DNA from: Halomonas sp. SSL-5 | GTDB taxonomy: Bacteria; Pseudomonadota; Gammaproteobacteria; Pseudomonadales; Halomonadaceae | Reading direction: 5' to 3' | DNA: 64,000 nucleotides | Assembly (NCBI RefSeq): GCF_030708455.1 | Contig: NZ_JAUYWF010000001.1 | Span: 342,989 to 406,988 of the forward strand | Shown here: one piece after another, positions 37,052-46,515 of the stretch | Numbering within the stretch: the first letter of the stretch is position 1 | How the letters are laid out: every line of letters starts with the position of its first letter | Made by a program: the position numbers and the translations under genes | The notes under the pieces: model-generated | What the model saw: the letters and a program-made list of their open reading frames with translations, nothing else | What the model was told of the DNA's origin: nothing | Databases searched by the model: none

Positions 37052-38173
37052 ATGGCCCGGCCGCTGATCGCCGAGATCGACCTCGACGCCCTGCGCCACA
37101 ATTACCGTCTCGCCCGTGAGTGCTCACCCGAGAGCCGCTGTGTCGCCGTGATCAAGGCCGACGCCTACGGCCACGGGGCGGTGGCCTGTGCGCGGGCCCT
37201 GGAGGGCATCGCCCCCGCCTTCGCGGTGGCCTGCATCGAGGAGGCGCTGACCCTGCGCGAGGCGGGCATCACGGCCCCCATCGTGCTGCTCGAGGGCATC
37301 TTCACGGCCGACGAACTCGCCCAGGTGGATGAGCTGAGGCTGTGGATGGCGGTGCACAGCGACTGGCAGCTGGAGGCGTTGATGGCGCACCGGCCGGCGA
37401 GGCCGATCCCGGTATGGGTCAAGGTGGACTCCGGCATGCACCGCCTGGGCTTTGCCCCCGAGCGGGTCGAGGCGGTATGGCAGCGCCTGTCGGCCGCTCC
37501 GGAGCACGCCTGCGACCTGCAGCTGATGAGCCACTTCGCCACCGCCGACCTGGTGGAAACCGACTATTTCGAGCGCCAGATGGCACGGCTCAAGGCCCTG
37601 GCCGAGCGCCTGGGCGCCCCCCTGTGCCTGGCCAACTCGCCGGCGACCCTGGCTCGCCCCGAGGCCCACGGCGCCTGGAATCGCCCGGGCGTGATGCTCT
37701 ACGGCAGCGACCCCCTCGAGAGGCCCAATGCCGTGACCTCCCGGCTGGCGCCGGTGATGACCCTGCGCTCGGCGATCATCGCCGTGCGCGACCTTCCCGC
37801 CGGCGAGCCGGTGGGCTACGGCGGGCGCTGGCTCACCCCGTGCCCCTCGCGCATCGGCGTGGTGGCGGCCGGCTACGGCGACGGCTACGACCGTCACGCC
37901 GTGGATGGCACGCCGGTGCTGGTGGCGGGCAAGCGCAGCGCCATCGCCGGCAAGGTCTCCATGGATATGCTCACCGTCGATATCACCGACATCCCAGAAG
38001 CCGATATCGGCAGCGAGGTCGTGCTGTGGGGCAGGGCGGCCAACGGCCGGGTGCTGCCGGTGGATGAGGTGGCCCGCCACTGCGATACCATCAGCTACAC
38101 CCTGCTCACCGGGGTGCTGCCCAGGGTGCCCAGGCGGTATCATGGGGGCCTATCGGGGACAGACCCCAATTAA
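37052..38173 (+). CDS. alr: Alanine racemase
   Basis: A 373-residue PLP enzyme making D-alanine for peptidoglycan. The PLP lysine is Lys35 in A-V-I-K-A-D-A-Y-G-H-G, and the G-Y-G-D-G-Y-D-R segment and C-terminal Y-T-L-L-T-G are conserved. The last six residues (S-G-T-D-P-N) and the stop codon come from a REP-like palindrome that has invaded the end of the gene. The original C-terminus probably ended shortly after R-Y-H. Confidence 0.95.
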   Translation: MARPLIAEIDLDALRHNYRLARECSPESRCVAVIKADAYGHGAVACARALEGIAPAFAVACIEEALTLREAGITAPIVLLEGIFTADELAQVDELRLWMAVHSDWQLEALMAHRPARPIPVWVKVDSGMHRLGFAPERVEAVWQRLSAAPEHACDLQLMSHFATADLVETDYFERQMARLKALAERLGAPLCLANSPATLARPEAHGAWNRPGVMLYGSDPLERPNAVTSRLAPVMTLRSAIIAVRDLPAGEPVGYGGRWLTPCPSRIGVVAAGYGDGYDRHAVDGTPVLVAGKRSAIAGKVSMDMLTVDITDIPEADIGSEVVLWGRAANGRVLPVDEVARHCDTISYTLLTGVLPRVPRRYHGGLSGTDPN

Positions 38174-38224
38174 CTGAAAGGAGAAGGTTCACATGGAGCG
38201 GTCCGTTAATCGGGGTCTGTCCCC
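38155..38224. repeat. Inverted pair of REP-like elements
   Basis: A 20-bp arm beginning GGGGACAGACCCC (38155-38174) is repeated in inverted orientation at 38205-38224 with one mismatch, separated by 30 bp. Each arm is itself palindromic. This looks like a BIME/REPIN: two REP sequences head to head. It supplies the alr stop codon and ends exactly at the start codon of the next gene. Confidence 0.8.
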
Positions 38225-38228
38225 ATGA
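38193..38228 (+). CDS. 11-codon mini-ORF coupling to the acyltransferase gene
   Basis: ATG 38193 lies behind AAGGAGAAGG and encodes M-E-R-S-V-N-R-G-L-S-P, with a TGA overlapping ATG 38225 (ATGA). The acyltransferase start itself has no ribosome site because the REP arm precedes it, so coupling through this mini-ORF is a reasonable route for its translation. Confidence 0.4.
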   Translation: MERSVNRGLSP

Positions 38229-39130
38229 GCCCGCGGCCCAACTTCGCCCATCCCCGCTACTGGCCCGTGTGGCTGGCTATCGGCGCCATGCACGTGGCGG
38301 CCTGGCTGCCCTGGCGCCTCAAGCTATGGGTCGGCAAGGTGATCGGCCTTGCCGCCTGGCGCTTCGCCGGGCGGCGTCGGCATATCACCGAGACCAACCT
38401 CGGGTTGTGCTTCCCCGAACTGGATGACGAGCAGCAGCGGCGGCTGGTCCGCGAGACCTTTATCGCCAACGGCATCGGCATCATGGAGACCGCCACCGGC
38501 TGGTGTCGCGACCCGGAGCATCTGCGTCATCGCGTGGTGTTCAAGGGCCAGCAGCACCGGGACCGGCTGGAGGCCGCAGGGCAGGGCGCGCTGATCCTCG
38601 GCGTGCACTTCTCGACCCTGGATCTGGGGGCCGCCCTGCATTCGCTCTACTTCCGCGCCGACGCGGTGCAGCGCCCCCATGACAATCCGCTCTTCGCCCG
38701 CTTCATGGGGCGCGCCCGGGCCCCCTACTTCGAGGCGGTTCTCGACCGCCATGACCTGCGTGGCGTGGTGCGCCGGATCAAGGCCGGCCATGCGGTGTGG
38801 TACTCCCCGGATCAGGACTTCGGCCGCGACGCCAGCGTCTTCGCACCGTTCTTCGGCATCCAGGCCGCCACGATCAAGATGACCGCGCGCATCGCGCGCA
38901 TGACCGGCGCCCCGGTGATTCCGCTGATCTTTCACCGCAACCCCGATGACCGCACCTATACCCTCGAGTATCTTCCCCCGCTGGAGAACTTCCCCAGCGG
39001 CGACGAGGTGGCCGATGCCACGCGCATCAACGCCGTGATCGAGGCGGCGATCCGCAAGCACCCCGAGCAGTACCTGTGGCTGCACCGGCGCTTCAAGACC
39101 CGCCCTCCCGGCGAGCCCAGGCCCTACTGA
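38225..39130 (+). CDS. Lipid A biosynthesis acyltransferase, LpxL/HtrB family
   Basis: A 301-residue inner-membrane late acyltransferase adding a secondary acyl chain to lipid A. The catalytic H-x4-D is His128-F-S-T-L-Asp133 in G-V-H-F-S-T-L-D-L-G. The N-terminal hydrophobic helix and C-terminal Y-L-W-L-H-R-R-F-K-T-R-P signature are typical. LpxL versus LpxM or LpxP cannot be settled from the sequence alone. Confidence 0.92.
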   Translation: MSPRPNFAHPRYWPVWLAIGAMHVAAWLPWRLKLWVGKVIGLAAWRFAGRRRHITETNLGLCFPELDDEQQRRLVRETFIANGIGIMETATGWCRDPEHLRHRVVFKGQQHRDRLEAAGQGALILGVHFSTLDLGAALHSLYFRADAVQRPHDNPLFARFMGRARAPYFEAVLDRHDLRGVVRRIKAGHAVWYSPDQDFGRDASVFAPFFGIQAATIKMTARIARMTGAPVIPLIFHRNPDDRTYTLEYLPPLENFPSGDEVADATRINAVIEAAIRKHPEQYLWLHRRFKTRPPGEPRPY

Positions 39131-39146
39131 CGCCCGCGGGCGACGC

Positions 39147-40484
39147 TCAGGCCCGCCGAGGCTCGGGGAGCGCTGCCGGGAGCGAGAGCCGATGGATGCC
39201 ATCGTCCAGGCGTGCCGAGACGAAGCGCCGGTCCAGCGGGTGGTCCACCGCGTGAGACAGCGTCTCCACCACCCGGTCGGCATGGGCCTGGAGGGTCTCG
39301 AGATCCTCCGGCTCGGCGAACAGCGAGAGGGTCTTCAGGGCCTTTAGCACCCCCAGGCCGATGCTCAGGTCTTCCCTGCCGTAGCGCAGGATGGGCTGGA
39401 AGAGCCGGTAGAGTAGGCTCTCGAAGTCTTCGACCTGCCAGGTCACCCGGCAGGTGGCGTCCTGATCGAAGAGTGCATCGCAGGGCCGCCACTCGAGGCG
39501 CCGGCGCAGCAGGTCGGTCAGGCGGTGCAGGCACAGCCGGGCGGTCCCGGGATCATTGATGCCCGGCGACAGCGCCTTCAGGGCGACCTCCATCAGCTGG
39601 GTCATGCCGAACACATGGTGATCGGTGATCGACTCTCCCTCCACGTAGGTCAGGGTGGCCCGGACCTCGTCGCACCAGTTCGCCTCGGGGGCCGCCGCGG
39701 CCTCCAGCGAGAGGATCGGCAGCCCCTCCACCACATAGTCCCCGAAGCGGAAGTGAAGGTGCACGACGCCGTCGACACTGCGGGCCAGCTCGGCCAGGGC
39801 GGTGAGATCGGCATTCTGCAGGTAGCCGGCGCGGCGGGCTTGCACGGCATGTTGGTGTTGGCCGGATGACGGGGCGACGGCCAGGATGCGCCACTCCTGA
39901 CCCTGCTGGCGGCGCTGCAGGGCATGCATGGAGACGAGCGTGGATTGGTGCAGGTCGGCGGCCACGGCGTCGATCTGGATCGACTGCGAGGCGTTGTGGA
40001 TGAAGTAGACGAACAGCGCCAGGCAGTGGATGACCATGGCACAGGCCAGGTAGATCGCCAGCGAGCGCCAGGTCGCCTGGCCCTCGGCGACGTCCGGGAC
40101 CATCAGCAGCATCAGGATGAACAGGATGGTGCCCAGGTAGTGGCCCAGCACCCACTGGTGAGGCCGCTCCGAGATCAGGCCGAACACCAGCTTGTGGGAG
40201 AACTGCCCGCCGGCCTGGGAGAGCACCGACATCACCATGGAGAAGCTGAAGACCATCAGCGAGATCATGCCGCCGAGCAGGGCGGCGAGCAGCGCCTGGG
40301 TGTTCTCCGGCGCCTCGAGGCCGACAAGCGTGAGCAGGGTCGGCAGTCGGTCGTCGGAGATCGGCAGCAGCAGGGCGACCAGACTCAGCAGGGCGTAGGC
40401 GACCGCCAGCAGGGAGGGCTGGTAGGCGATGCTCTGCCGGAAGGTCTTGAGCAGGTGGATGGGCCAGGACAGCAGGATGCTCAT
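39147..40484 (-). CDS. DUF2254 membrane protein
   Basis: A 445-residue protein with four transmembrane helices in the N-terminal 170 residues (for example V-A-Y-A-L-L-S-L-V-A-L-L-L-P) and a large soluble C-terminal region. The G-x-I-S-L-M-V-F-S-F-S-M-V and A-L-K-A-L-S-P-G-I-N-D-P-G-T-A segments are characteristic of DUF2254. Function is unknown in the family. It is monocistronic, convergent with the acyltransferase gene. Confidence 0.85.
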   Translation of the reverse strand: MSILLSWPIHLLKTFRQSIAYQPSLLAVAYALLSLVALLLPISDDRLPTLLTLVGLEAPENTQALLAALLGGMISLMVFSFSMVMSVLSQAGGQFSHKLVFGLISERPHQWVLGHYLGTILFILMLLMVPDVAEGQATWRSLAIYLACAMVIHCLALFVYFIHNASQSIQIDAVAADLHQSTLVSMHALQRRQQGQEWRILAVAPSSGQHQHAVQARRAGYLQNADLTALAELARSVDGVVHLHFRFGDYVVEGLPILSLEAAAAPEANWCDEVRATLTYVEGESITDHHVFGMTQLMEVALKALSPGINDPGTARLCLHRLTDLLRRRLEWRPCDALFDQDATCRVTWQVEDFESLLYRLFQPILRYGREDLSIGLGVLKALKTLSLFAEPEDLETLQAHADRVVETLSHAVDHPLDRRFVSARLDDGIHRLSLPAALPEPRRA

Positions 40485-40618
40485 GGGTGACTCCTCGCGG
40501 CGAGAGTCTTACTTATGGCGCGTCTCGTCGTTGGGAGCAACCCCGCCCGGTACCCGGAAGCTGGAAGAGCGGCGCTTCGCGCCTGGAAGACCCGGCTTCG
40601 CCGGAGCGGTAAGCTTTA

Positions 40619-40699
40619 AGCCGTAAGCCATCAGAAAACCCCACGACCGCAAGGTCCGTGGGGTTTTCACTTACCGCATAAAGCTTATGGCTTATGGCT
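40619..40699. repeat. Large inverted repeat around a bidirectional terminator
   Basis: AGCCGTAAGCCAT (40619-40631) and ATGGCTTATGGCT (40687-40699) are inverted copies with one mismatch, flanking the terminator hairpin at 40635-40667. The outer AAGCTTTAAG/AAAGCTT words extend the symmetry. The words resemble short repeats elsewhere in the window (14523-14545). Confidence 0.6.
40635..40667 (-). terminator. Terminator of ettA
   Basis: AAAACCCCACG and CGTGGGGTTTT, extended inside by ACC/GGT with one bulge, form a stem flanked by an A-run and a T-run. It can terminate in both directions and lies 47 bp past the ettA stop. Confidence 0.85.
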
Positions 40700-40713
40700 C
40701 CGGCGCCGCCGGG

Positions 40714-42375
<1,662 letters not shown>

Positions 42376-42464
42376 GGAGTTCCACTTGGTTGAAGGATTG
42401 GCTGACCCACGGATGATAGAGCCCGCAACAGGCAAAGGCCAGCCAAAGGCCCGCTCCGGCGGGG

Positions 42465-42668
42465 CTACTCCTCTTCGTCGATGGCCCAGTCATCCTCGAT
42501 GGCGCGGCGCAATCGCCGCTCCTCGAGCAGCGCCTCCACGCGGCGTCGAGCGCGCAGGGTGTCGGCGCGACTGCTGGCGCGGGGGCGCGCGTAGTCGTCA
42601 TCGTTCATGGCGTCGGAGAGTTCCTGGTCGTCATCGTATCCAGGATCGAGAAGGTGTTCACGGCCCAT
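42465..42668 (-). CDS. PA3496-family small protein
   Basis: A 67-residue acidic/basic protein without membrane segments. The C-terminal half (A-R-R-R-V-E-A-L-L-E-E-R-R-L-R-R) matches the conserved helical motif of the small PA3496-like family found in pseudomonads and relatives, annotated as putative envelope-integrity proteins. GGAGG precedes the ATG at 42668. The acidic N-terminal half is not conserved. It is oriented with ettA, 90 bp upstream. Confidence 0.75.
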   Translation of the reverse strand: MGREHLLDPGYDDDQELSDAMNDDDYARPRASSRADTLRARRRVEALLEERRLRRAIEDDWAIDEEE

Positions 42669-42753
42669 GTGGTGTTCCTCCCATGGCCAGGGGTCGACGG
42701 GCGTCGACCGGTCACGTATCGCTTCTCATCCCCTGTGCGTCTGTGGAATCCGA

Positions 42754-42784
42754 AGCGCCCAGGCAACGGGGTTGCCTGGGCGCT
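42754..42784 (-). terminator. Perfect 14-bp hairpin between LOV and PA3496-like genes
   Basis: AGCGCCCAGGCAAC-GGG-GTTGCCTGGGCGCT folds perfectly. It lies downstream of the LOV gene but also at the predicted 5' end of the PA3496-like transcript. It lacks a T-run in the minus direction, so it may be a 5' structure rather than a terminator. Confidence 0.5.
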
Positions 42785-42812
42785 GTATATATGCAACGCG
42801 CGTGGAGTACAA
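42784..42812 (-). promoter_or_regulatory. Candidate promoter for the PA3496-like gene
   Basis: On the minus strand TTGTAC (42812-42807) and TATACA (42789-42784) are 17 bp apart within TATATA-rich sequence. Transcription would start at the edge of the 14-bp hairpin. Confidence 0.45.
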
Positions 42813-42858
42813 GCCCCGCGCGCAAATTTCCTCGCTCACCGCCCGTTCGGCGGTGCAT

Positions 42859-43293
42859 TTACTCCAGGCCGTGCTCGGCCTTGAGGCGCTCCAGCTCCTG
42901 CTGGGCCTCGACGCGCTCGGTGACGTCCTTCTGCACGCCGATGTAGTAGGTCAGGTTGTCATCGTCGTCATGCACCGGCGTGATCGAGAGCTCGTTGTAG
43001 AACAGGGTGCCGTCCTTGCGGTAGTTGCGCAGCACCGTGCGGCAGGGGCGACCCTCGGCCAGTGCCTTGCGGATGGCCACGAGGCCCTCCTGGTCGCGAT
43101 CATCGTTCTGCAGGAAACGGCAGTCCTGGTAGAGGATCTCGTCGGCGCTGTAGCCGGTCAGGCGCTCGAAGCCCTGGTTCACGTAGATCAGGATGTTCTC
43201 GTCACCCTCCTGTTCGGCGACCACGATGCCGTCCTCGGAGGCATCGATGATGCGCTCGAGCAGGTCAGGGCTGATCAGTGGGGATCGTTTCAT
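42859..43293 (-). CDS. Short LOV-domain blue-light photoreceptor (PpSB1-LOV-like)
   Basis: A 144-residue single LOV/PAS domain without effector. The flavin-adduct motif appears as Y-Q-D-C-R-F-L-Q with photoactive Cys58, followed by V-L-R-N-Y-R-K-D-G and N-E-L-S-I-T-P-V, and ending in the J-alpha-like V-T-E-R-V-E-A-Q-Q-E-L-E-R-L helix. The sequence closely resembles the Pseudomonas putida short LOV proteins PpSB1/PpSB2. Such proteins dimerise through terminal helices and change state in blue light; the partner is unknown. The start at 43293 has no strong ribosome site but fits the family N-terminus. Confidence 0.9.
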   Translation of the reverse strand: MKRSPLISPDLLERIIDASEDGIVVAEQEGDENILIYVNQGFERLTGYSADEILYQDCRFLQNDDRDQEGLVAIRKALAEGRPCRTVLRNYRKDGTLFYNELSITPVHDDDDNLTYYIGVQKDVTERVEAQQELERLKAEHGLE

Positions 43294-43359
43294 GTTGGGC
43301 GTTCCATATGGGGCGTTCCTGTCGCGGATCCTTTCCTGGCCGCCTGGGGCGACGACGTG

Positions 43360-43385
43360 CGTATTGCGGTCACGTATTGCGGTCA
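43360..43385. repeat. 13-bp tandem direct repeat upstream of the LOV gene
   Basis: CGTATTGCGGTCA occurs twice without spacer, 67 bp before the LOV start (minus strand). Tandem words of this size next to a start are often regulator sites; no regulator is proposed. Confidence 0.7.
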
Positions 43386-43466
43386 AGTGTGCCAGATATC
43401 ATGGCCAGTGGGCGCATGGATTTCAACGCGGCACGCGGCTGGCCGCTCGCCGTCGAGGCCAGGCGA

Positions 43467-44780
43467 TCACTCTACCTCGGGGAGCCGGCTGGCACTGGCG
43501 GCGGCGGCCAGCGCCATGGCGGCGAGTACCACCAGCAGGGCGGGGCTGCCCAGCCACTGGCCAAGGGCGCCCACCGCACCGCCCACCACCAGCAGCAGCA
43601 CGCCGGTGATGGTGTTGGAGAGCGCCACATAGAGGGCGCGGTTGTCGCCATCGGCCATGTCGACCACATAGGTCTTGCGGCCCAGGCGCACCCCGGCGTG
43701 CACGATCACCAGCAGCGCATAGACCAGGGCATAGGGCCATACCGTCTGGGTCCAGCCGCCCGGCAGCCAGGTGATGGCGGCGCCGAGCAGGCAGCAGGCC
43801 GCCGCGCCCAGGCCGGCGTCGCGCATCACCCGCCGGCTCGAGGTGTCGGCGCGCTTGCCCCATACCGGGCTTGCCAGCATGCCGGCGAGTCCCGAGACCA
43901 CTATCAGCACCCCCAGGCCGCCCAGTTCGGTGCCACTCTGCTGCTGGCCGAGCAGCGCCACCCAGGGCAGCGCCAGGGCGCTGGCCAGCAGCAGGGTGCG
44001 GGAGACGTTGAAGTGCAGGAAGGCGCGATCCTCTCGCAGCAGGCGCAGCCCCAGCTTGATGCTGTCCCAGGCGTTCGCGCCGCCCTCCACCGCGCCGGGA
44101 GCCTCGCGAATGCGCGCCGCGCACAGGGCGTTCAGCGCCCAGCCCAGGGCCGCCACCCCGAGCAGCACGGCCAGGGCGATCTCGCCGGGGCGGTCCTCGA
44201 AGAGCATCAGCACGCCGCCGGCGGCCAGGGTCACGGCGCCCGCCACGCTGCCGCTCCAGCCCATCAGGGTGCCGCGGCGCCGCTTGGCGATGGTCTTGCC
44301 CAGCACATCCTTGGTGGCGATGGAGGAGAGCCCGCGGGCCAGCGAGAGTGCCACCAGGGCGGCGAGCACCAGGGCCCCGCCGATGCCGCCCGAGCCGAAC
44401 AGCGCGAGCAGGGCCAGTGCCGCGGCGGCGGCGGCCTGGAGCAATCCGCCGGCCACCCACACCCACTTGCGTTGTGGCTTGAGGCGGATGAAGCCGGCCA
44501 CGAACAGCTGCGGCAGCAGGGCGCCGGATTCGCGGATCGGCACCAGCAGGCCCACCATCCACAGCGGGGCGCCGATCACCCCCAGCAACCAGGGCAGCAC
44601 CAGCCTTGCACTGGAGAGCTCGTCGGCCAGCTTGTTGCCCAGCGAGGCGATCAGGTGCAGGAAGAAGCTGCGCGGCTGCTCATCGCAGGCCTCGTCGGGA
44701 ATGTCCTTGCACATCCGGCTGTCATCGTCACCGGTCAGCCGCTCGTAGAGGCGGCGCTGGCTGATCTCGGGGGCGGCCAT
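43467..44780 (-). CDS. MFS transporter
   Basis: A 437-residue major facilitator protein with twelve predicted helices after a hydrophilic N-terminus of about 50 residues. The segment between helices 2 and 3 is G-F-I-R-L-K-P-Q-R-K-W-V-W. The start at 44780 has GAGGAG upstream; a second Met 11 codons earlier is less likely. Substrate unknown. It is divergent from an EamA gene. Confidence 0.82.
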   Translation of the reverse strand: MAAPEISQRRLYERLTGDDDSRMCKDIPDEACDEQPRSFFLHLIASLGNKLADELSSARLVLPWLLGVIGAPLWMVGLLVPIRESGALLPQLFVAGFIRLKPQRKWVWVAGGLLQAAAAAALALLALFGSGGIGGALVLAALVALSLARGLSSIATKDVLGKTIAKRRRGTLMGWSGSVAGAVTLAAGGVLMLFEDRPGEIALAVLLGVAALGWALNALCAARIREAPGAVEGGANAWDSIKLGLRLLREDRAFLHFNVSRTLLLASALALPWVALLGQQQSGTELGGLGVLIVVSGLAGMLASPVWGKRADTSSRRVMRDAGLGAAACCLLGAAITWLPGGWTQTVWPYALVYALLVIVHAGVRLGRKTYVVDMADGDNRALYVALSNTITGVLLLVVGGAVGALGQWLGSPALLVVLAAMALAAAASASRLPEVE

Positions 44781-44902
44781 CGTGGCTCCTCGCTGGTAGG
44801 ATGGGGCCACCATTGTCGCGACAGGGAGGCCGCCGTGTCACCTATCACTCGCGTCGGCGTCCCTGGGCCGCTCGACCGCACTACTTGCCGGAGGCCGGCC
44901 CC

Positions 44903-45793
44903 ATGACCCGCGACGGCCAGGCAATGCTCCACGGCCTCGGCGCGGTGGCGCTGTGGTCTACCGTTGCCACCGCCTTCAAGGTGGCGCTGGGCTACATGAG
45001 CCCGCTTGAGCTGATGTGGCTCGCCTCGCTGGTCTCCTGGGCGCTGATCGGCGTGCTGGTGGCCCGCCAGGGGCTCGCCGGCCAGGCGCTGCGCCACGGC
45101 TGGCGCACCGCCGCCTGGGCGGGGCTGATGAATCCGGTGGCCTACTACCTGATGCTGTTCGGCGCCTACGATCGCCTGCCGGGCCAGGAGGCCATGGCGC
45201 TCAACTACACCTGGGCGCTGGCCATGGCCTTCCTGGCCGTGCCGATCCTCGGCCAGCGGCTGACCCGCATGGACGTCGTGGCCGGGCTGATCGCCTATTC
45301 GGGGGTGTGGGTGATCGCCACCCGCGGCGCGGTCTTCGACGTGGCCTTCGCCGATCCGCTCGGGGTGGGCATGGCGCTGGCCTCGACCCTGGTCTGGGCG
45401 CTCTACTGGCTGCTCAACGCCCGGGACCATCGCCCGCCGCTGGTGGCCCAGTGGCAGAACTTCAGCGTCGGGCTGCCGGTGCTCACGCTGCTGCTGCTGG
45501 CCGGCCCCGGCCTTCAATGGCACGGCTGGCCGGCGCTGGGCGCCGGGGTCTACGTGGGGTTGTTCGAGATGGGCATCGCCTTCGTGCTGTGGCAGCTGGC
45601 CGTGCACGGGGTGTCGCGCACGTCCAGGGTCTCCAACCTGATCTTCCTGTCGCCGCCGGTGTCGCTGTTGCTGCTCTATCTGGTGGTCGACGAACCAATC
45701 CTGGCCTCGACGCTGGTCGGCCTGGTGCTGATCCTCGCCGGCCTCGGGCTGCAGCAGTGGCAGAAGGCCCCGGCACCGGCGGCACAGCCATGA
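44903..45793 (+). CDS. EamA/DMT-family transporter
   Basis: A 296-residue ten-helix protein with two EamA repeats; the first helix is L-G-A-V-A-L-W-S-T-V-A-T-A-F-K. GGAGG precedes the ATG at 44903; the 34 in-frame codons upstream lack family sequence. It resembles metabolite exporters of the RhaT/EamA class. It converges on tesA with about 50 bp between. Confidence 0.82.
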   Translation: MTRDGQAMLHGLGAVALWSTVATAFKVALGYMSPLELMWLASLVSWALIGVLVARQGLAGQALRHGWRTAAWAGLMNPVAYYLMLFGAYDRLPGQEAMALNYTWALAMAFLAVPILGQRLTRMDVVAGLIAYSGVWVIATRGAVFDVAFADPLGVGMALASTLVWALYWLLNARDHRPPLVAQWQNFSVGLPVLTLLLLAGPGLQWHGWPALGAGVYVGLFEMGIAFVLWQLAVHGVSRTSRVSNLIFLSPPVSLLLLYLVVDEPILASTLVGLVLILAGLGLQQWQKAPAPAAQP

Positions 45794-45843
45794 GTCAACC
45801 CGCCCGGTCGGCCTTGAGTCGGTCGTAAGCCCCGGGCCGTCAG

Positions 45844-46515
45844 TCAGCCCTGCGCCTCGGCCAGTGTCAGGCCGTTCTCCTCGAGCAGGGGGGCGAGTTC
45901 GGGCCACACGGTGTCGAGAATCATCGGCTGGGCGGCGGCGGTGGGATGGATGCCGTCGTCCTGCATCAGGTTATCGTCAAGCGCCACGCCTTCGAGCAGG
46001 AAGGGCACCAGCGGCAGGTCGAAGTCATCGGCCAGGCGCCGGTAGACCCCGGTGAAGGCATCGCGGTAGGCGCGTCCATAATTGGGCGGGATGTCGATGC
46101 CCAGCAGCAGCACCTCGGCGCCCGCCTCTCGGCTCGCCTCGACCATGCGTCGCATATTGGCCTGAAACTGCCCTGGCGGCAGGCCGCGCAGGCCGTCGTT
46201 GCCGCCCAGTTCGAGCAGAACGATGTCGGGGGCATGCTGTCCGAGAAGCTCGGGCAGCCGGGCCGCGCCGCCGCTGGAGGTCTCGCCACTGATGCTGGCG
46301 TTGACCACCCGCGCCTTCCCGTCGAGCCGCGCCTGGAGCAGACTGACCCAGCCCCGGTCGGCCTCGATGCCGTAGGCGGCACTCAGGCTGTCGCCCATCA
46401 CCAGCAGCGTGGGGCGTCCGTCGGCCGACACCGCGCCCGCGCCCAGCGCAAGCGCCAGGGACAGCAGCCAGCCCAGCGCCCAGCGCCATGCCACATCAGG
46501 GAGTCCCTTCTTCAT
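45844..46515 (-). CDS. tesA: Multifunctional acyl-CoA thioesterase I / arylesterase (SGNH hydrolase)
   Basis: A 223-residue periplasmic GDSL hydrolase with a signal peptide (hydrophobic 12-30, cleavage near V-S-A). SGNH blocks: V-M-G-D-S-L-S-A (Ser), the Gly in S-I-S-G-E, L-G-G-N-D-G (Asn) and D-G-I-H-P-T (Asp/His). The ATG at 46515 overlaps the start codon of the divergent ybbA gene in a shared CATG. The tesA/ybbA divergent order is the same as in E. coli. Confidence 0.93.
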   Translation of the reverse strand: MKKGLPDVAWRWALGWLLSLALALGAGAVSADGRPTLLVMGDSLSAAYGIEADRGWVSLLQARLDGKARVVNASISGETSSGGAARLPELLGQHAPDIVLLELGGNDGLRGLPPGQFQANMRRMVEASREAGAEVLLLGIDIPPNYGRAYRDAFTGVYRRLADDFDLPLVPFLLEGVALDDNLMQDDGIHPTAAAQPMILDTVWPELAPLLEENGLTLAEAQG

